Shown here: positions 52,762 through 62,592 of the stretch, piece after piece
How the letters are laid out: every line of letters begins with the position of its first letter
How positions within the stretch are numbered: the stretch's first letter is position 1
Assembly: GCF_009184395.1 (NCBI RefSeq)
Contig: NZ_WEIC01000003.1
Coordinates: 62,001-126,000, forward strand
Direction of reading: 5' to 3'
Source: Amylibacter sp. SFDW26
Lineage (GTDB): Bacteria > Pseudomonadota > Alphaproteobacteria > Rhodobacterales > Rhodobacteraceae
Length of the DNA stretch: 64,000 bases
Notes under the pieces: model-generated
Seen by the model: only the letters and a program-made list of their open reading frames with translations
The model's database searches: none
Told to the model about the DNA's origin: nothing
Translations under genes and position numbers: made by a program

Positions 52762-53140
52762 TTATGCACTTAATAATTCGTTAATATCACGGCTCTCATC
52801 TAAGAAAATAAAGTTGTGACGCTCAAAACCTTTCCCACTTGGGCCAGTTGCGGTCTCTATTTCACTCCATGGAATGTGGCGCGTACCTGCGAAGCATCAT
52901 AAACCTCATAACCTACATTTTTCATGATCTGAAATGTTTCCGCACCATTAGGACTAATTGACACGCCTTCTGGTTGCAGGTCCGTTAGGTTGATTTCAAT
53001 CAGCCAAACAGGCTTCTGCTTTGTATATTTCAAAGTGCACTTAACATAAACCCAAAAGGAGTTTTAACAGCAGGACGTTGTATCCGTCTACGCGCCACAC
53101 GTGCACGTAGATATCCACGTAACTTGTCTTTGATCCCCAT
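52762..53140 (-). pseudogene. Decayed FkbM-type methyltransferase
   Basis: On the minus strand an ATG at 53140 opens 'MGIKDKLRGYLRARVARRR...TPFGFML', then stops. Another frame continues with 'KPVWLIEINLTDLQPEG', 'MKNVGYEVYDA' and a further frame with 'GFERHNFIFLDESRDINELL' and TAA at 52762. These three pieces match the start and the end of FkbM-like SAM-dependent methyltransferases (about 230-280 residues), but the middle, including the SAM-binding core, is missing and there is at least one frameshift. Non-functional remnant. Confidence 0.65.
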
Positions 53141-53216
53141 CACAACCATCCCCTCAAATATCCATGGGTGTCTATAAGACCTTTTTCACGAGAATGTTAC
53201 TAAAAAATAAAGTCGA

Positions 53217-53564
53217 CTAATCTATTAAATATTCTCTTACACATGCCTGAACATGACGAAAACGATCACCACCCAGATGCGTACCCCCATACCAGCGGGT
53301 TACAACAACGATATGATCTGACAGTTTTTCACGTTCCAACATCCGTAGAATGATGGCTCCTGCCCCGCTTTCGCCATCATCATTTTTCACCTGCTCACCA
53401 TCCGAAAAAATAACAGCCCATGTATTATGTGTGGCCTTGGCAAACTTCTTTTTGCGTTTTAGCTCTTTAATAAAAGCCGCAGCTTCATCCCGCGATTTAA
53501 CCACCCCACCGCTGACCGCATATTTTGATCCTTTATCTGTGAGAACATGTTCAATCTGACGCAT
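53217..53564 (-). CDS. IMPACT/YigZ-type (UPF0029) protein, single domain
   Basis: 115 residues. The UPF0029 pattern is clear: 'SKYAVSGGVVKSRDEAAAFIKELKRK', 'KATHNTWAVIF', 'NDDGESGAGAIILRMLE', 'VVVVTRWYGGTHLGGDRF'. E. coli YigZ has about 205 residues with an extra C-terminal domain that is absent here. Related to eukaryotic IMPACT; role unclear. 2 bp after the S-formylglutathione hydrolase gene on the same strand. Confidence 0.88.
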   Translation of the reverse strand: MRQIEHVLTDKGSKYAVSGGVVKSRDEAAAFIKELKRKKKFAKATHNTWAVIFSDGEQVKNDDGESGAGAIILRMLEREKLSDHIVVVTRWYGGTHLGGDRFRHVQACVREYLID

Positions 53565-53566
53565 GA

Positions 53567-54400
53567 CTAAACCGCGTATAGCGTATCCGCATGAAACGTG
53601 ATGTGATCTTCCATAAATGTCGCCACGAAATAATAACTGTGATCATAGCCTTCTTGCATCCGCATCGTGGCTGGTTGGCGCTTAGTTGCAATTGCGGCAG
53701 CCAATGCTTCTGGTTTCAACAGGTCCAGAAAATTATCCGCACTGCCTTGGTCGATCAAAACATGGTTCGGATGACCTTTTTCTGCCATCAACAAACTCGC
53801 ATCATATGCGCCCCAGCTGCTTTCATCATCGCCCAGATAAGCCGACAGTTGTTTACGTCCCCAATCGGATCCAGTTGGGTTTGCAATCGGTGCAAAAGCT
53901 GACACTGATTTGTAAACCTCGGGATAGGTCATGCCAATCGTCAGCGCACCATGTCCACCCATTGAATGGCCAGTGATCCCTTGTGCATCTACATCCAATG
54001 GGAATTTTGAAAATACCAATTCAGGTAATTCTTTCGTAATGTAATCCCACATCTGAAAATGTGGCGCCCATGGATCTTGGGTGGCATTCACATAAAACCC
54101 TGCACCCTGCCCAAGATCGTAAGCCTCATCATTCGCTACACCTTCACCACGTGGTGATGTATCTGGGAAAATCACAGCAACACCATGTTCTGCCGCCCAA
54201 GCTTGTGCGCCTGCTTTCGTCATCGCATTTTCATGCGTACAGGTCAGGCCAGACAAATACCAAATCACGGGTACCTTTTCGTATTTCGCATGAGGCGGCA
54301 GATAAACTGCAAAAGTCATATCACATGCACATGATTTTGAACTGTGCTTATAGACACCTTGAACACCGCCAAAGCATGCATTTTCTGAAACTGTTTCCAT
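53567..54400 (-). CDS. fghA: S-formylglutathione hydrolase
   Basis: 277 residues, alpha/beta hydrolase. 'GHSMGGHGALTIG' holds the nucleophilic Ser, 'IDQGSADNFLD' the Asp, and 'GYDHSYYFVATFMEDH' the His. N-terminal 'SCACDMTFAVYLPP' and 'WYLSGLTCTHENAMTKAG' are esterase-D signatures. It releases formate from S-formylglutathione, the second step of glutathione-linked formaldehyde oxidation. The dehydrogenase of that pathway is not in the window. Formaldehyde from the demethylation operon near 0-4 kb would be a plausible source. Confidence 0.95.
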   Translation of the reverse strand: METVSENACFGGVQGVYKHSSKSCACDMTFAVYLPPHAKYEKVPVIWYLSGLTCTHENAMTKAGAQAWAAEHGVAVIFPDTSPRGEGVANDEAYDLGQGAGFYVNATQDPWAPHFQMWDYITKELPELVFSKFPLDVDAQGITGHSMGGHGALTIGMTYPEVYKSVSAFAPIANPTGSDWGRKQLSAYLGDDESSWGAYDASLLMAEKGHPNHVLIDQGSADNFLDLLKPEALAAAIATKRQPATMRMQEGYDHSYYFVATFMEDHITFHADTLYAV

Positions 54401-54600
54401 CGATCTGATCCTAATAAGCCATTTAAAAAGTTAACCAAGTGGTAACGGTATTTCATACGCACCGCCATCCATTTTGGACGGTTTAGGGCGAATTTCGCGT
54501 CATATATTTTGTCATACGTGTGGTGCACGTAAGTCATACGTGGATCATACATCTGTTTTGGGGGATTGAAACGCTCGCAAAAACCCAGTATCTGCCCCCT

Positions 54601-54633
54601 ACCAGTCGCAGCCTACCTGGTTAAAAACAAGGA
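54601..54633 (+). promoter_or_regulatory. preQ1-I riboswitch overlapping the queC ribosome binding site
   Basis: The sequence ACCAG-TCGCAGCCTAC-CTGGT (54601-54621) followed by TAAAAACAAGG matches the preQ1-I aptamer: stem 1 ACCAG/CTGGT, loop with TCGCAG, an A-rich strand, and pseudoknot CCT (54612-54614) with AGG (54630-54632). It strongly resembles the well-studied Thermoanaerobacter aptamer. AAGGA at 54629-54633 is also the Shine-Dalgarno of queC (ATG at 54642), so ligand binding should block translation initiation. It is the natural feedback for the queuosine operon. Confidence 0.85.
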
Positions 54634-54641
54634 CTACGAAA

Positions 54642-55337
54642 ATGAAAACCATCGTCATCTGCTCCGGCGGATTAGACAGTGTTTCGCTTGCTTATAAAGT
54701 GGCATCCGAGAACACATTGCACAGTCTTTTATCCTTTGATTACGGTCAAAGGCATAAAAAAGAATTGGACTATGCCGCGCGTGCTGCCAAAGCGCTTAAT
54801 GTCCCACATCAGATCATTGATATCTCTGCCATTGGCGCAAGTTTAACAGGCTCTGCATTGACCGATGATATTGATGTGCCAGATGGTCATTATGCCGAAG
54901 AAAGCATGAAGGTCACAGTCGTCCCAAACCGCAATGCAATCATGCTGTCCGTGGCGTTTGGTGTCGCTGCGGCACAGGATGCAGACGCCGTTGCAACAGC
55001 CGTTCATGGTGGTGACCACTTTATCTATCCCGACTGCCGTCCGGGCTTTATCGATGCGTTTCAAACCATGCAAAATGAAGCCTTAGATGGTTATGCATCA
55101 GTGAAACTGTACACACCTTTTGTACACGGTTCCAAAGCGGATATCGTTACTGCTGGCGCTGACGTAAACACACCATTTGCCGATACATGGTCCTGCTATA
55201 AAGGCGGTAAAAATCACTGTGGGCGCTGTGGCACATGTGTGGAACGCCGCGAAGCATTTGACCTTGCAGGTGTGCCTGACCCCACCTTTTACGACGATCC
55301 AGAATTTTGGCGCACAGCCACAAAAGAGGACGCATAA
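54642..55337 (+). CDS. queC: 7-cyano-7-deazaguanine synthase QueC
   Basis: 231 residues. ATP-pyrophosphatase loop 'ICSGGLDSVSLAYKV' (SGGxDS, about 7-13), 'VVPNRNAIMLSVAFG' and the zinc-binding Cys cluster 'SCYKGGKNHCGRCGTCVERREAF' near 190-212. It converts carboxy-deazaguanine (CDG) to preQ0 with ATP and ammonia. First gene after the preQ1 riboswitch; 1 bp before queD. Confidence 0.96.
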   Translation: MKTIVICSGGLDSVSLAYKVASENTLHSLLSFDYGQRHKKELDYAARAAKALNVPHQIIDISAIGASLTGSALTDDIDVPDGHYAEESMKVTVVPNRNAIMLSVAFGVAAAQDADAVATAVHGGDHFIYPDCRPGFIDAFQTMQNEALDGYASVKLYTPFVHGSKADIVTAGADVNTPFADTWSCYKGGKNHCGRCGTCVERREAFDLAGVPDPTFYDDPEFWRTATKEDA

Positions 55338-55338
55338 T

Positions 55339-55698
55339 ATGCCCTACCGCATCACCAAAGAATTTACCTTTTCTGCCTCTCATTGCCTAACAACACTGCC
55401 AGAAGGGCATCAATGCACGCGCATCCATGGGCATAATTTTATCGTCAAAGTGGAACTGTCCGCCGATACATTGAATGAGCATGGCTTTGTGCGTGAATTC
55501 AGTGATTTGTCTATACTACGAGACTATATCGACAGTACATTAGATCACCGCCATCTGAACGATGTATTGGGCGACAATATGGTCACTTCAGAACAATTGG
55601 CGAAGCATTTTTATGATTGGTGTTTGCCACACTTCCCAGAAATTACAGCGGTGGGCATTTCCGAGACACCTAAGATATGGGCAGAGTATCGTCCATGA
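55339..55698 (+). CDS. queD: 6-carboxytetrahydropterin synthase QueD
   Basis: 119 residues from the ATG at 55339, 1 bp after the queC stop. '[12 protein letters not shown]' and '[15 protein letters not shown]' provide the zinc-binding His and the catalytic Cys of the PTPS/QueD fold. It makes carboxy-tetrahydropterin from dihydroneopterin triphosphate. It overlaps queE by 4 bp. Confidence 0.94.
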   Translation: MPYRITKEFTFSASHCLTTLPEGHQCTRIHGHNFIVKVELSADTLNEHGFVREFSDLSILRDYIDSTLDHRHLNDVLGDNMVTSEQLAKHFYDWCLPHFPEITAVGISETPKIWAEYRP

Positions 55699-56417
55699 GC
55701 GATATTCGTGTCAGCGAAATCTTTGGCCCAACCATACAGGGCGAAGGCGCACTGATCGGTGTGCCAACAGTTTTCGTGCGCACAGGTGGCTGTGATTACC
55801 GCTGTGTGTGGTGTGATAGCTTGCATGCAGTGGATCAAGAGTTTCGTCACACATGGCACCCTCTATCCGCATCTGGTGTCTTTGCCGAGGTGGAAAAACT
55901 GTCTGGCGGCAAACCCCTGACGATCACATTGTCTGGTGGAAACCCTGCCATTCAGCCATTTGGCGATTTGATCGCTATGGGACATGCCAAGGGATATAAA
56001 TTCGCATTGGAAACCCAAGGTTCCATTGCAAAGGATTGGTTTGCGGATTTGGATACTTTGGTTCTAAGCCCCAAGCCACCATCAAGCAAAATGGATACGG
56101 ATTGGGCGTTATTTGACGATTGTTTAAAAGTCGCGCAGGGCAAGCCCAATACCATCTTGAAAATCGTTATTTTTGATGATGCGGATTACGCTTATGCAAA
56201 AGATGCCGCAAAACGTTATCCTGAACTGCCAATTTATCTGCAACCAGGGAATGACACACCACCTGTGGGTGATGAACAAAATGCAGAAATCGATCAGGCT
56301 GATGTGACAGATAAAATGCTTTGGCTGGTCAACAAAGTAACAAAAGATCAATGGTTTACCGCAACCGTTCTGCCACAATTGCACGTGATGCTTTGGGGCA
56401 ATAAACGCGGTGTTTAG
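55695..56417 (+). CDS. queE: 7-carboxy-7-deazaguanine synthase QueE
   Basis: 240 residues from the ATG at 55695, which overlaps the queD stop. Radical SAM cluster '[12 protein letters not shown]' has CX3CX2C spacing, with '[12 protein letters not shown]' before it and 'ITLSGGNPA' after it, both QueE marks. It rearranges carboxy-tetrahydropterin to CDG. Third gene of the operon. Confidence 0.95.
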   Translation: MSDIRVSEIFGPTIQGEGALIGVPTVFVRTGGCDYRCVWCDSLHAVDQEFRHTWHPLSASGVFAEVEKLSGGKPLTITLSGGNPAIQPFGDLIAMGHAKGYKFALETQGSIAKDWFADLDTLVLSPKPPSSKMDTDWALFDDCLKVAQGKPNTILKIVIFDDADYAYAKDAAKRYPELPIYLQPGNDTPPVGDEQNAEIDQADVTDKMLWLVNKVTKDQWFTATVLPQLHVMLWGNKRGV

Positions 56418-56431
56418 AAAGGATCAATCCT

Positions 56432-56899
56432 ATGAGTGAAGAAACAATCTACAGCAATCTGAAACAACTTGGCGGCGATACAGTCCTGCCAACAAATCCA
56501 GAAGAAGCTGAATTGGAGCGTGTGGAAAACCCACAAGCAGGTGTGCGTTATGCAGTGCGGTTCACAGCGCCAGAATTCACATCGCTTTGTCCTATGACAG
56601 GCCAACCAGATTTCGCGCATCTTGTGATCGATTACATCCCGAATAAGTTCTTGGTCGAAAGCAAATCCTTGAAACTTTATCTTGGATCATTCCGCAATCA
56701 CGGTGCATTCCACGAAGATTGCACCGTTTCAATCGGGCGACGTTTAGAAGAATTCCTAGACCCTATTTGGCTCCGTATTGGTGGGTATTGGTATCCACGA
56801 GGCGGCATTCCCATTGATGTATTCTATCAAACTGGTGAAGCGCCAAAAGACGTGTGGATTCCAGATCAAGGTGTACCAACATATCGTGGGCGTGGTTAA
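56432..56899 (+). CDS. queF: NADPH-dependent 7-cyano-7-deazaguanine reductase QueF
   Basis: 155 residues, the short single-domain type. '[17 protein letters not shown]' includes the catalytic Cys and Asp, and '[24 protein letters not shown]' the Glu/His sites of the T-fold. It reduces preQ0 to preQ1, the riboswitch ligand. Its stop overlaps the stop of the convergent ABC-like gene (56896-56899). Confidence 0.95.
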   Translation: MSEETIYSNLKQLGGDTVLPTNPEEAELERVENPQAGVRYAVRFTAPEFTSLCPMTGQPDFAHLVIDYIPNKFLVESKSLKLYLGSFRNHGAFHEDCTVSIGRRLEEFLDPIWLRIGGYWYPRGGIPIDVFYQTGEAPKDVWIPDQGVPTYRGRG

Positions 56900-59800
56900 C
56901 TCTGGTCTTCTGGGTTATTCCTGCGTTCCGTGACATCCATCAAATAGCCAGACACAGTTTTAAGCAAGCTCATTGCTGTTGATGCATCATGTTCAACAAC
57001 AGATAAGAAATCATCACGACCAACGCGTAGCGCAACCACGTCTGTGTGTGCGCGCATGTCCAGCCACCTGTTTTCACCACGGATCAATGTTATGTCACCA
57101 ACCAGACGCCCAGGCACAACTGTTGATATCAAATCAGTTTCGCGGCCTGAATTCGGATAATACAATCCAGCTTCGCCTTCAATCAACAGATAGGCGCCAT
57201 CAGAACCATCATCACCACGCTGGAAAATCGTGTCACCCGCTGATGCTTTGTACCAACGTGCACCAAATGCCAATAGACGTAATTGCTTACGGTCCAATCC
57301 TTTAAACATATCGGGCTTAGACAATGCTCTCATTTTATTGGTCAGATCAGTATTTGCTGCATCATCAATGTTTGATGTCTGCGTAATTTCATTGGTTGTA
57401 ATACGCCCATCTTCCAATTCGATCAAAATATCGAACTCCGTTTCATCAGCAAATTTCTCATCAATGAAAATGATCGTCGCATCTGGTAAAAACTCTCGCA
57501 TTTTGCGGGGTAATCCAGCACGTGTTTCAGGTTCTGAACTCATCAATGCACGTTCTAAAATTATAATATCAGGACGTTTAATCATCGCACGATTGAACGC
57601 GATACGCTGTTCAAAAAAGCTCGATAGCCCTGCACCATCTAACCCCGTTTCAAAATCATAAATCAGCTCAGCGACAAGACGTTTCAACCCAGCGTCCAAA
57701 AGCGTGTCTGCAACCAGTTTTTTTAATACATCCGTTTTGCTACCCGCTTCTTTTGATAGCTTCCCGTACAATGCATTCTCTAAGACAGTTAGGCTTGATA
57801 CGAATTTATTGGGTGCTATTGGTGCAAATAAATCATTAAAACGCGGTTGAATTTGTGATGCTTTATTTCGACGCAACATCAAAATATGCTCTTTCATTTC
57901 ATCCGTAAAAATAGCGCCAATCTGTTCCGCTGAGATACTAAATGGCACAGTCAGAAGCAGTGCAAGTTCTTCCTCACTTAACGGATCACCACCATTCACA
58001 CGGCTTTTGCGTGTTAGCTCGATCGCGCGGTCATAAAATTCTGGATCAAGGTTAATCTTCTGAAATAACGGGTGGTCTGTACCATCTTGGCCAAAAGTTC
58101 GGGTCAACATCTGGATGACATCTTGCGATAACTTTAACAGGCTTTCTGCAAGATCAAGCTCACGAAGCAAATCCAAAAAACCAGCTCGATCTGCGAGCTT
58201 TTGTTGTGATATTTTCAGACGTGGCGTTGCAAACAAAAGGTTTCCAGCCAATGGAAGTTCTGGGTTGTATTTCTCTTCGTCAAATCGGAAATAAAGCTTT
58301 TCCAAACCTGCTTTCTCTATCTTTTCAGCAATCAACGGACGTAGCTCAATTAACTTTGCGGCTAATTCTGGGTGATACTTTTCTTGAAAAGGTTGATCGA
58401 CACCACGACGGAATAAAGCATTACCAGAGCCTAAGCCATCGACCAGCTTTAGCCACCAATCACCGATATCTGCATCCGTTTTATATCCCGCTATTTTAGG
58501 ATCTAGCCAATCGGCATTAAGATCATCCGCACTATTGCCGGACTTTAGTGCTTCTATACGGGGCTTCTTAAATTTTTCGTCTACATAATTCGGATTCACA
58601 TTAGGTTTACGGTGCAACGGCATTGTTACATTTTGCCCTACTGTGCCTGAGAACACATGCGGTCGAGAGTTTATATGTCCAATACGCGCAGCAATAACCG
58701 CTTGATGTAAACTCGCCATATTATCATTTGCAATTGTTACATTGCCCCGTGATGGCACAATCTCGCGGGTCAATAAATCTGCGATAGCGCGCCTGTCAGC
58801 TTCGCTATCGCTGGTGATCCCAATTGTACTTCCTTTTGGTAAAGCTGCGTTCAGATCATCAAGCACAATATCGCCATCCACATCGCGAACCGTTACATCC
58901 TTCAAGATAATGTCACCTGAAAGCCGTTTAAGAATTTCTGGCTCATCTTCAAATAAGCTTTCTGCGACCATACCTTTCGGTGCAAAACGCTGCGTTATAA
59001 TAGTCCAACGCAAACTCATGTCTTGGACTTGGTTATAATAGGCTAACAGTTCCTTCCAAGGCCCCGACAAATCCTTATAAGCCGCTAAACCAGCAACAAG
59101 TGCGCCAAGTGTTAAATTACCTTTAATGACCAAGAAGCCACCAACAGAGAAAAAGAAAAAGGGTGTCAGCTGAGTAATGAAGTTGTTGATGAACTTCATA
59201 AAGAACTTCTTTTGGTAAATCTGAAAACGGATATCAAACAAGATGCCAAGCCGTTTAGAAATCTTCGCCATACGATAACGCCATCCGCCATTCGTACGCA
59301 GCGAACTTGCACCCGCTGCATTTTCACCAATTTCGGCTGCAAGCTTTCGCACTTCTTGGATGCGTTCTTTGTTCAGCAGGTTAACCTGTCTTTGTAACTT
59401 TGGGATCAACCAGGCTTGCAAAGGAATAAGTGCGACTGCAGCAAGGCCCAACCAAAAACTTTGCATGAACAGGAATGCCAAAATTGTAATCATCTGGCCT
59501 GCTTGCAAAACAGGTTGTGCCAAAGCGTCCCCCATCAAGCCACCCAATGGTTCCGCTTCGGCAGTAGCCATAGACACAAGTTCGGCTTGTGATGTCCGTC
59601 TGAAATAAGGTTGCGGGAACCGTAAAATACGCGAAATCAAGGAATATCTAAAACGTCGTAACATACGTTCCGACAAGATGCCCTTCATCGTATTAATTCG
59701 CATTTTCAACAACCCATGCCCAAGAATTGCGACTAGGAATAAAATGCAGAGCACCCCTAGGAACGGGATTTGTTCAAGTTCAAAACCATAGAAATCAACG

Positions 59801-59955
59801 ACATCCGTTTCCGCTCCGATGGCATCGTTGATAATGCGTTTGGGTAATTCCAATGTTAGATATAACAATGGGAATAAGCAGGCGGTTACAGCAAGTAAGA
59901 CAAACTGTTCTTTCTTTGAATATTTCCAAATAAAGGCAAATAATGATTTTTGGAT
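56896..59955 (-). CDS. ABC-exporter-like protein with degenerate ATPase and C-terminal cyclic-nucleotide-binding domain
   Basis: About 1,019 residues if read from an ATC at 59955; the first conventional start is a TTG at 59868 (990 residues). Between them the frame stays open and encodes '[13 protein letters not shown]' and a transmembrane helix, so the TTG would cut off the natural N-terminus. GGAG lies 8 nt before the ATC. Layout: six-helix ABC membrane domain (to about 330), a nucleotide-binding domain with no Walker A lysine ('[13 protein letters not shown]'), no LSGGQ ('[10 protein letters not shown]') and no Walker B Glu ('IIILERA'), interrupted by a roughly 300-residue helical insertion, and a cNMP-binding domain (last 130 residues). 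Probably not an active pump. Present in other Rhodobacterales as far as I recall. Confidence 0.8.
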   Translation of the reverse strand: MQKSLFAFIWKYSKKEQFVLLAVTACLFPLLYLTLELPKRIINDAIGAETDVVDFYGFELEQIPFLGVLCILFLVAILGHGLLKMRINTMKGILSERMLRRFRYSLISRILRFPQPYFRRTSQAELVSMATAEAEPLGGLMGDALAQPVLQAGQMITILAFLFMQSFWLGLAAVALIPLQAWLIPKLQRQVNLLNKERIQEVRKLAAEIGENAAGASSLRTNGGWRYRMAKISKRLGILFDIRFQIYQKKFFMKFINNFITQLTPFFFFSVGGFLVIKGNLTLGALVAGLAAYKDLSGPWKELLAYYNQVQDMSLRWTIITQRFAPKGMVAESLFEDEPEILKRLSGDIILKDVTVRDVDGDIVLDDLNAALPKGSTIGITSDSEADRRAIADLLTREIVPSRGNVTIANDNMASLHQAVIAARIGHINSRPHVFSGTVGQNVTMPLHRKPNVNPNYVDEKFKKPRIEALKSGNSADDLNADWLDPKIAGYKTDADIGDWWLKLVDGLGSGNALFRRGVDQPFQEKYHPELAAKLIELRPLIAEKIEKAGLEKLYFRFDEEKYNPELPLAGNLLFATPRLKISQQKLADRAGFLDLLRELDLAESLLKLSQDVIQMLTRTFGQDGTDHPLFQKINLDPEFYDRAIELTRKSRVNGGDPLSEEELALLLTVPFSISAEQIGAIFTDEMKEHILMLRRNKASQIQPRFNDLFAPIAPNKFVSSLTVLENALYGKLSKEAGSKTDVLKKLVADTLLDAGLKRLVAELIYDFETGLDGAGLSSFFEQRIAFNRAMIKRPDIIILERALMSSEPETRAGLPRKMREFLPDATIIFIDEKFADETEFDILIELEDGRITTNEITQTSNIDDAANTDLTNKMRALSKPDMFKGLDRKQLRLLAFGARWYKASAGDTIFQRGDDGSDGAYLLIEGEAGLYYPNSGRETDLISTVVPGRLVGDITLIRGENRWLDMRAHTDVVALRVGRDDFLSVVEHDASTAMSLLKTVSGYLMDVTERRNNPEDQS

Positions 59956-60093
59956 GATTATTGCTCCAACAAAAATTGGCGATTAAAATATAATATAGCG
60001 GTTAGTATTACCTAAGCCAACTATGTTCAATATTGCTGAGCTCTGGGTAAATCAAATGTTATCTTTTTGTTTGTTCGCTATACTTTAAAACAA

Positions 60094-60978
60094 TCATAAA
60101 CCGTTCAACGGTACTTTTAAAACTGGATTACCATTATCGTCTTCTGGAACTTCTCCTGCCCGCATATTCACTTGCAATGCAGGTATGATTAATTTTGGCA
60201 TCGCCAGTTGAGCATCACGCTCTGTACGAAATTTCACGAAGTCTTCTTTAGTCTTTCCGGCCCCGACATGAATGTTGTGTATACGTTCATCCCCAACGGA
60301 TGTTTCCCATTCAATATCGCGCCCGTTCGGCCCGTAATCATGACACATAAACAAACGCATTTCATCAGGTAGACTTAAAACCTTTTGGATTGAATCGTAT
60401 AATTCTTCGGCTGACCCACCAGGAAAATCACAACGGGCCGAGCCTCCATCGGGCATGAATAAGGTGTCACCGACAAAAGCGGCATCGCCAATCACATGAA
60501 CCATACAGGCAGGTGTGTGGCCTGGCGTATGCATTGTGAAAGCTTTCAGATTACCAATCTGATATGTAGAGTTTTCTGTGAACAAAGCGTCAAACTGGCT
60601 GCCATCACGTTGAAATTCTGTGCCCTCATTAAACACTTTACCAAATGTGTCTTGAATGATTGTGATATTTTCACCAATCCCCATTTTACCGCCAAGTTTT
60701 TCTTGGATATAGGGTGCTGCCGACAAATGATCTGCATGCACATGCGTTTCAATAATCCACTGCAAGTCCAGATCATTATTACGAATATGAGCGATCATCG
60801 CATCAGCATGTTCGTATGTGATACGCCCCGCTGCATAATCAATATCCATAACCGAATCTATAATAGCGCAAGCCTTGGATGCCGGATCTTTTACAACATA
60901 GGAAATCGTGTTTGTATCCTCATCAAAGAAGGCTTTGACTTCGGGTTTTTGCGTCATATCAATCGGGTAAGTCGGCAT
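60094..60978 (-). CDS. MBL-fold metallo-hydrolase (Blh/ETHE1-like)
   Basis: 294 residues from the ATG at 60978 (AAAGGACA upstream); the frame to 61044 has no better start. 'IETHVHADHLSAAPYI' is the HxHxDH metal site, 'HTPGHTPACMVHVIGDAAFVGDTLF' adds the next His and Asp, and 'LFMCHDYGPNGR' is a mark of the Blh/persulfide-dioxygenase group. It probably oxidises glutathione persulfide or a similar sulfur species. It stands alone; no sulfurtransferase neighbour is present. Confidence 0.88.
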   Translation of the reverse strand: MPTYPIDMTQKPEVKAFFDEDTNTISYVVKDPASKACAIIDSVMDIDYAAGRITYEHADAMIAHIRNNDLDLQWIIETHVHADHLSAAPYIQEKLGGKMGIGENITIIQDTFGKVFNEGTEFQRDGSQFDALFTENSTYQIGNLKAFTMHTPGHTPACMVHVIGDAAFVGDTLFMPDGGSARCDFPGGSAEELYDSIQKVLSLPDEMRLFMCHDYGPNGRDIEWETSVGDERIHNIHVGAGKTKEDFVKFRTERDAQLAMPKLIIPALQVNMRAGEVPEDDNGNPVLKVPLNGL

Positions 60979-61100
60979 AATGATGTCCTTTATTGTCGCA
61001 TGTAAAATCCAGCTTATCAGCTGTTTTTGGCTATTTAAGTCCACTTAACACACAGTAACGCTTAATTTATGTCACTCGTCAATTCGATCCATAAGCTGTG

Positions 61101-61120
61101 CGACATAAAGTGATATGTCG
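61101..61120. promoter_or_regulatory. Inverted repeat upstream of cydAB
   Basis: CGACATA (61101-61107) and TATGTCG (61114-61120) form a perfect 7-bp inverted repeat with a 6-bp spacer, 56 bp before the cydA start and about 120 bp from the divergent MBL start. This could be an operator for a redox- or stress-sensing regulator. It does not match the FNR pattern TTGAT-N4-ATCAA. Confidence 0.5.
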
Positions 61121-61176
61121 AAGCATGATCAGGAGAATACATACTGCTTACAAATATAACTTTTGTAGGTATCCCA

Positions 61177-62592
61177 ATGTCTGAGATGTTCACAGCTGAA
61201 GTTTTAGCACGTATGCAATTCGCATTCACAGTATCGTTTCATATTATTTTCCCAAGTTTTTCCATTGGATTGGCAAGTTTTTTAGCTGTCTTAAATGCGC
61301 TATGGTTAAAAACACGCAATGAAAATTATCGCGTGCTTTTTGAATATTGGAAAAAGATATTCGCAATGGCATTCGCTATGGGGGTCGTATCAGGCATTGT
61401 GATGTCATATCAATTTGGCACTAACTGGTCTGTATTCTCTGACAAAGCTGGACCTATCATTGGGCCACTGATGGCATACGAAGTGTTATCCGCATTTTTT
61501 CTTGAAGCTGGCTTTCTTGGTATCATGTTATTCGGCCGCGAACGTGTAGGCGATAAGCTTCACATGTTCGCAACAGCAATGGTTGCCTTTGGTACTTTGA
61601 TGTCTGCCACTTGGATTTTATCTGTGAACTCGTGGATGCAGACACCTGCAGGTTTTGCCATCAATGAAGATGGCCAATTTATCCCGACAAATTGGTGGGC
61701 TATCGTTTTCAACCCTTCTTTTCCATATCGTTTGGTTCATATGGTCATCGCAGCCTTTTTAACCACCTCATTCGTAGTGGGGGCTGTTGCGGCATGGCAT
61801 TTATTAAAAGATCGCACCAACCCCGCAACTCGTATTATGTTCTCTATGGCATTATGGATGGCCGCACTCGTAGCCCCCGTGCAGATATTCGTGGGTGACC
61901 TCCACGGCCTAAATACTCTCGAACATCAGCCTGTGAAAATTATGGCAATGGAAGGTCATTATGACAGTCACCCAGAAGGTGCACCACTGATCCTGTTTGG
62001 CATTCCAAATCCCAAAGAAAAACGGATTGATTATGCGATTGAAATCCCGAAACTGTCATCCCTGATCTTAAAACATGATCTGAATGCTCCGCTTGATGGT
62101 TTGGACACCATACCTGATGAAGATGAACCACCTGTGGCAATCGTTTTCTGGAGCTTCCGCATAATGGTTTCCATCGGGTTTGCTATGTTGGGCGTTGGTA
62201 TATGGAGCTTATGGGCACGCTTTCGCGGCTGCTTATACGATGCTAAATGGTTGCACCGCGTTGCAATCATAATGGGCCCAAGTGGGTTTGTCGCTGTACT
62301 GGCAGGATGGGTCACAACCGAAGTTGGGCGGCAACCTTTTACAGTTTATGGGCTTTTGCGCACCAGCGATTCACTTGCACCCATTGAAGCGCCTGCAGTG
62401 GCAGCATCTCTTATTGCTTTTATTATCGTTTACTTCTTTGTCTTTGGTGCTGGTACATTTTACATTTTACGTATGATGAACAAAGCTCCTGATACAAAAC
62501 GATTGGGCTTACGCGATGGCCCCATCAGGGCTGCAGGTATTACACCTGTTCAACAAATCCAACTGACTGCGAAAGGATCCGATGATGTTTGA
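61177..62592 (+). CDS. cydA: Cytochrome bd-type quinol oxidase subunit I (CydA/CioA)
   Basis: 471 residues with nine transmembrane helices. 'LARMQFAFTVSFHIIFPSFSIGLAS' has the haem-ligand His18-region, 'VVSGIVMSYQFGTNWSVF' and 'EAGFLGIMLFG' (Glu proton/haem site) follow, and 'GWVTTEVGRQPFTVYGLLRT' is the CydA end signature. The short Q-loop, about 470 residues in total, places it in the CioA subgroup that tolerates cyanide. It overlaps cydB by 11 bp. Confidence 0.95.
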   Translation: MSEMFTAEVLARMQFAFTVSFHIIFPSFSIGLASFLAVLNALWLKTRNENYRVLFEYWKKIFAMAFAMGVVSGIVMSYQFGTNWSVFSDKAGPIIGPLMAYEVLSAFFLEAGFLGIMLFGRERVGDKLHMFATAMVAFGTLMSATWILSVNSWMQTPAGFAINEDGQFIPTNWWAIVFNPSFPYRLVHMVIAAFLTTSFVVGAVAAWHLLKDRTNPATRIMFSMALWMAALVAPVQIFVGDLHGLNTLEHQPVKIMAMEGHYDSHPEGAPLILFGIPNPKEKRIDYAIEIPKLSSLILKHDLNAPLDGLDTIPDEDEPPVAIVFWSFRIMVSIGFAMLGVGIWSLWARFRGCLYDAKWLHRVAIIMGPSGFVAVLAGWVTTEVGRQPFTVYGLLRTSDSLAPIEAPAVAASLIAFIIVYFFVFGAGTFYILRMMNKAPDTKRLGLRDGPIRAAGITPVQQIQLTAKGSDDV

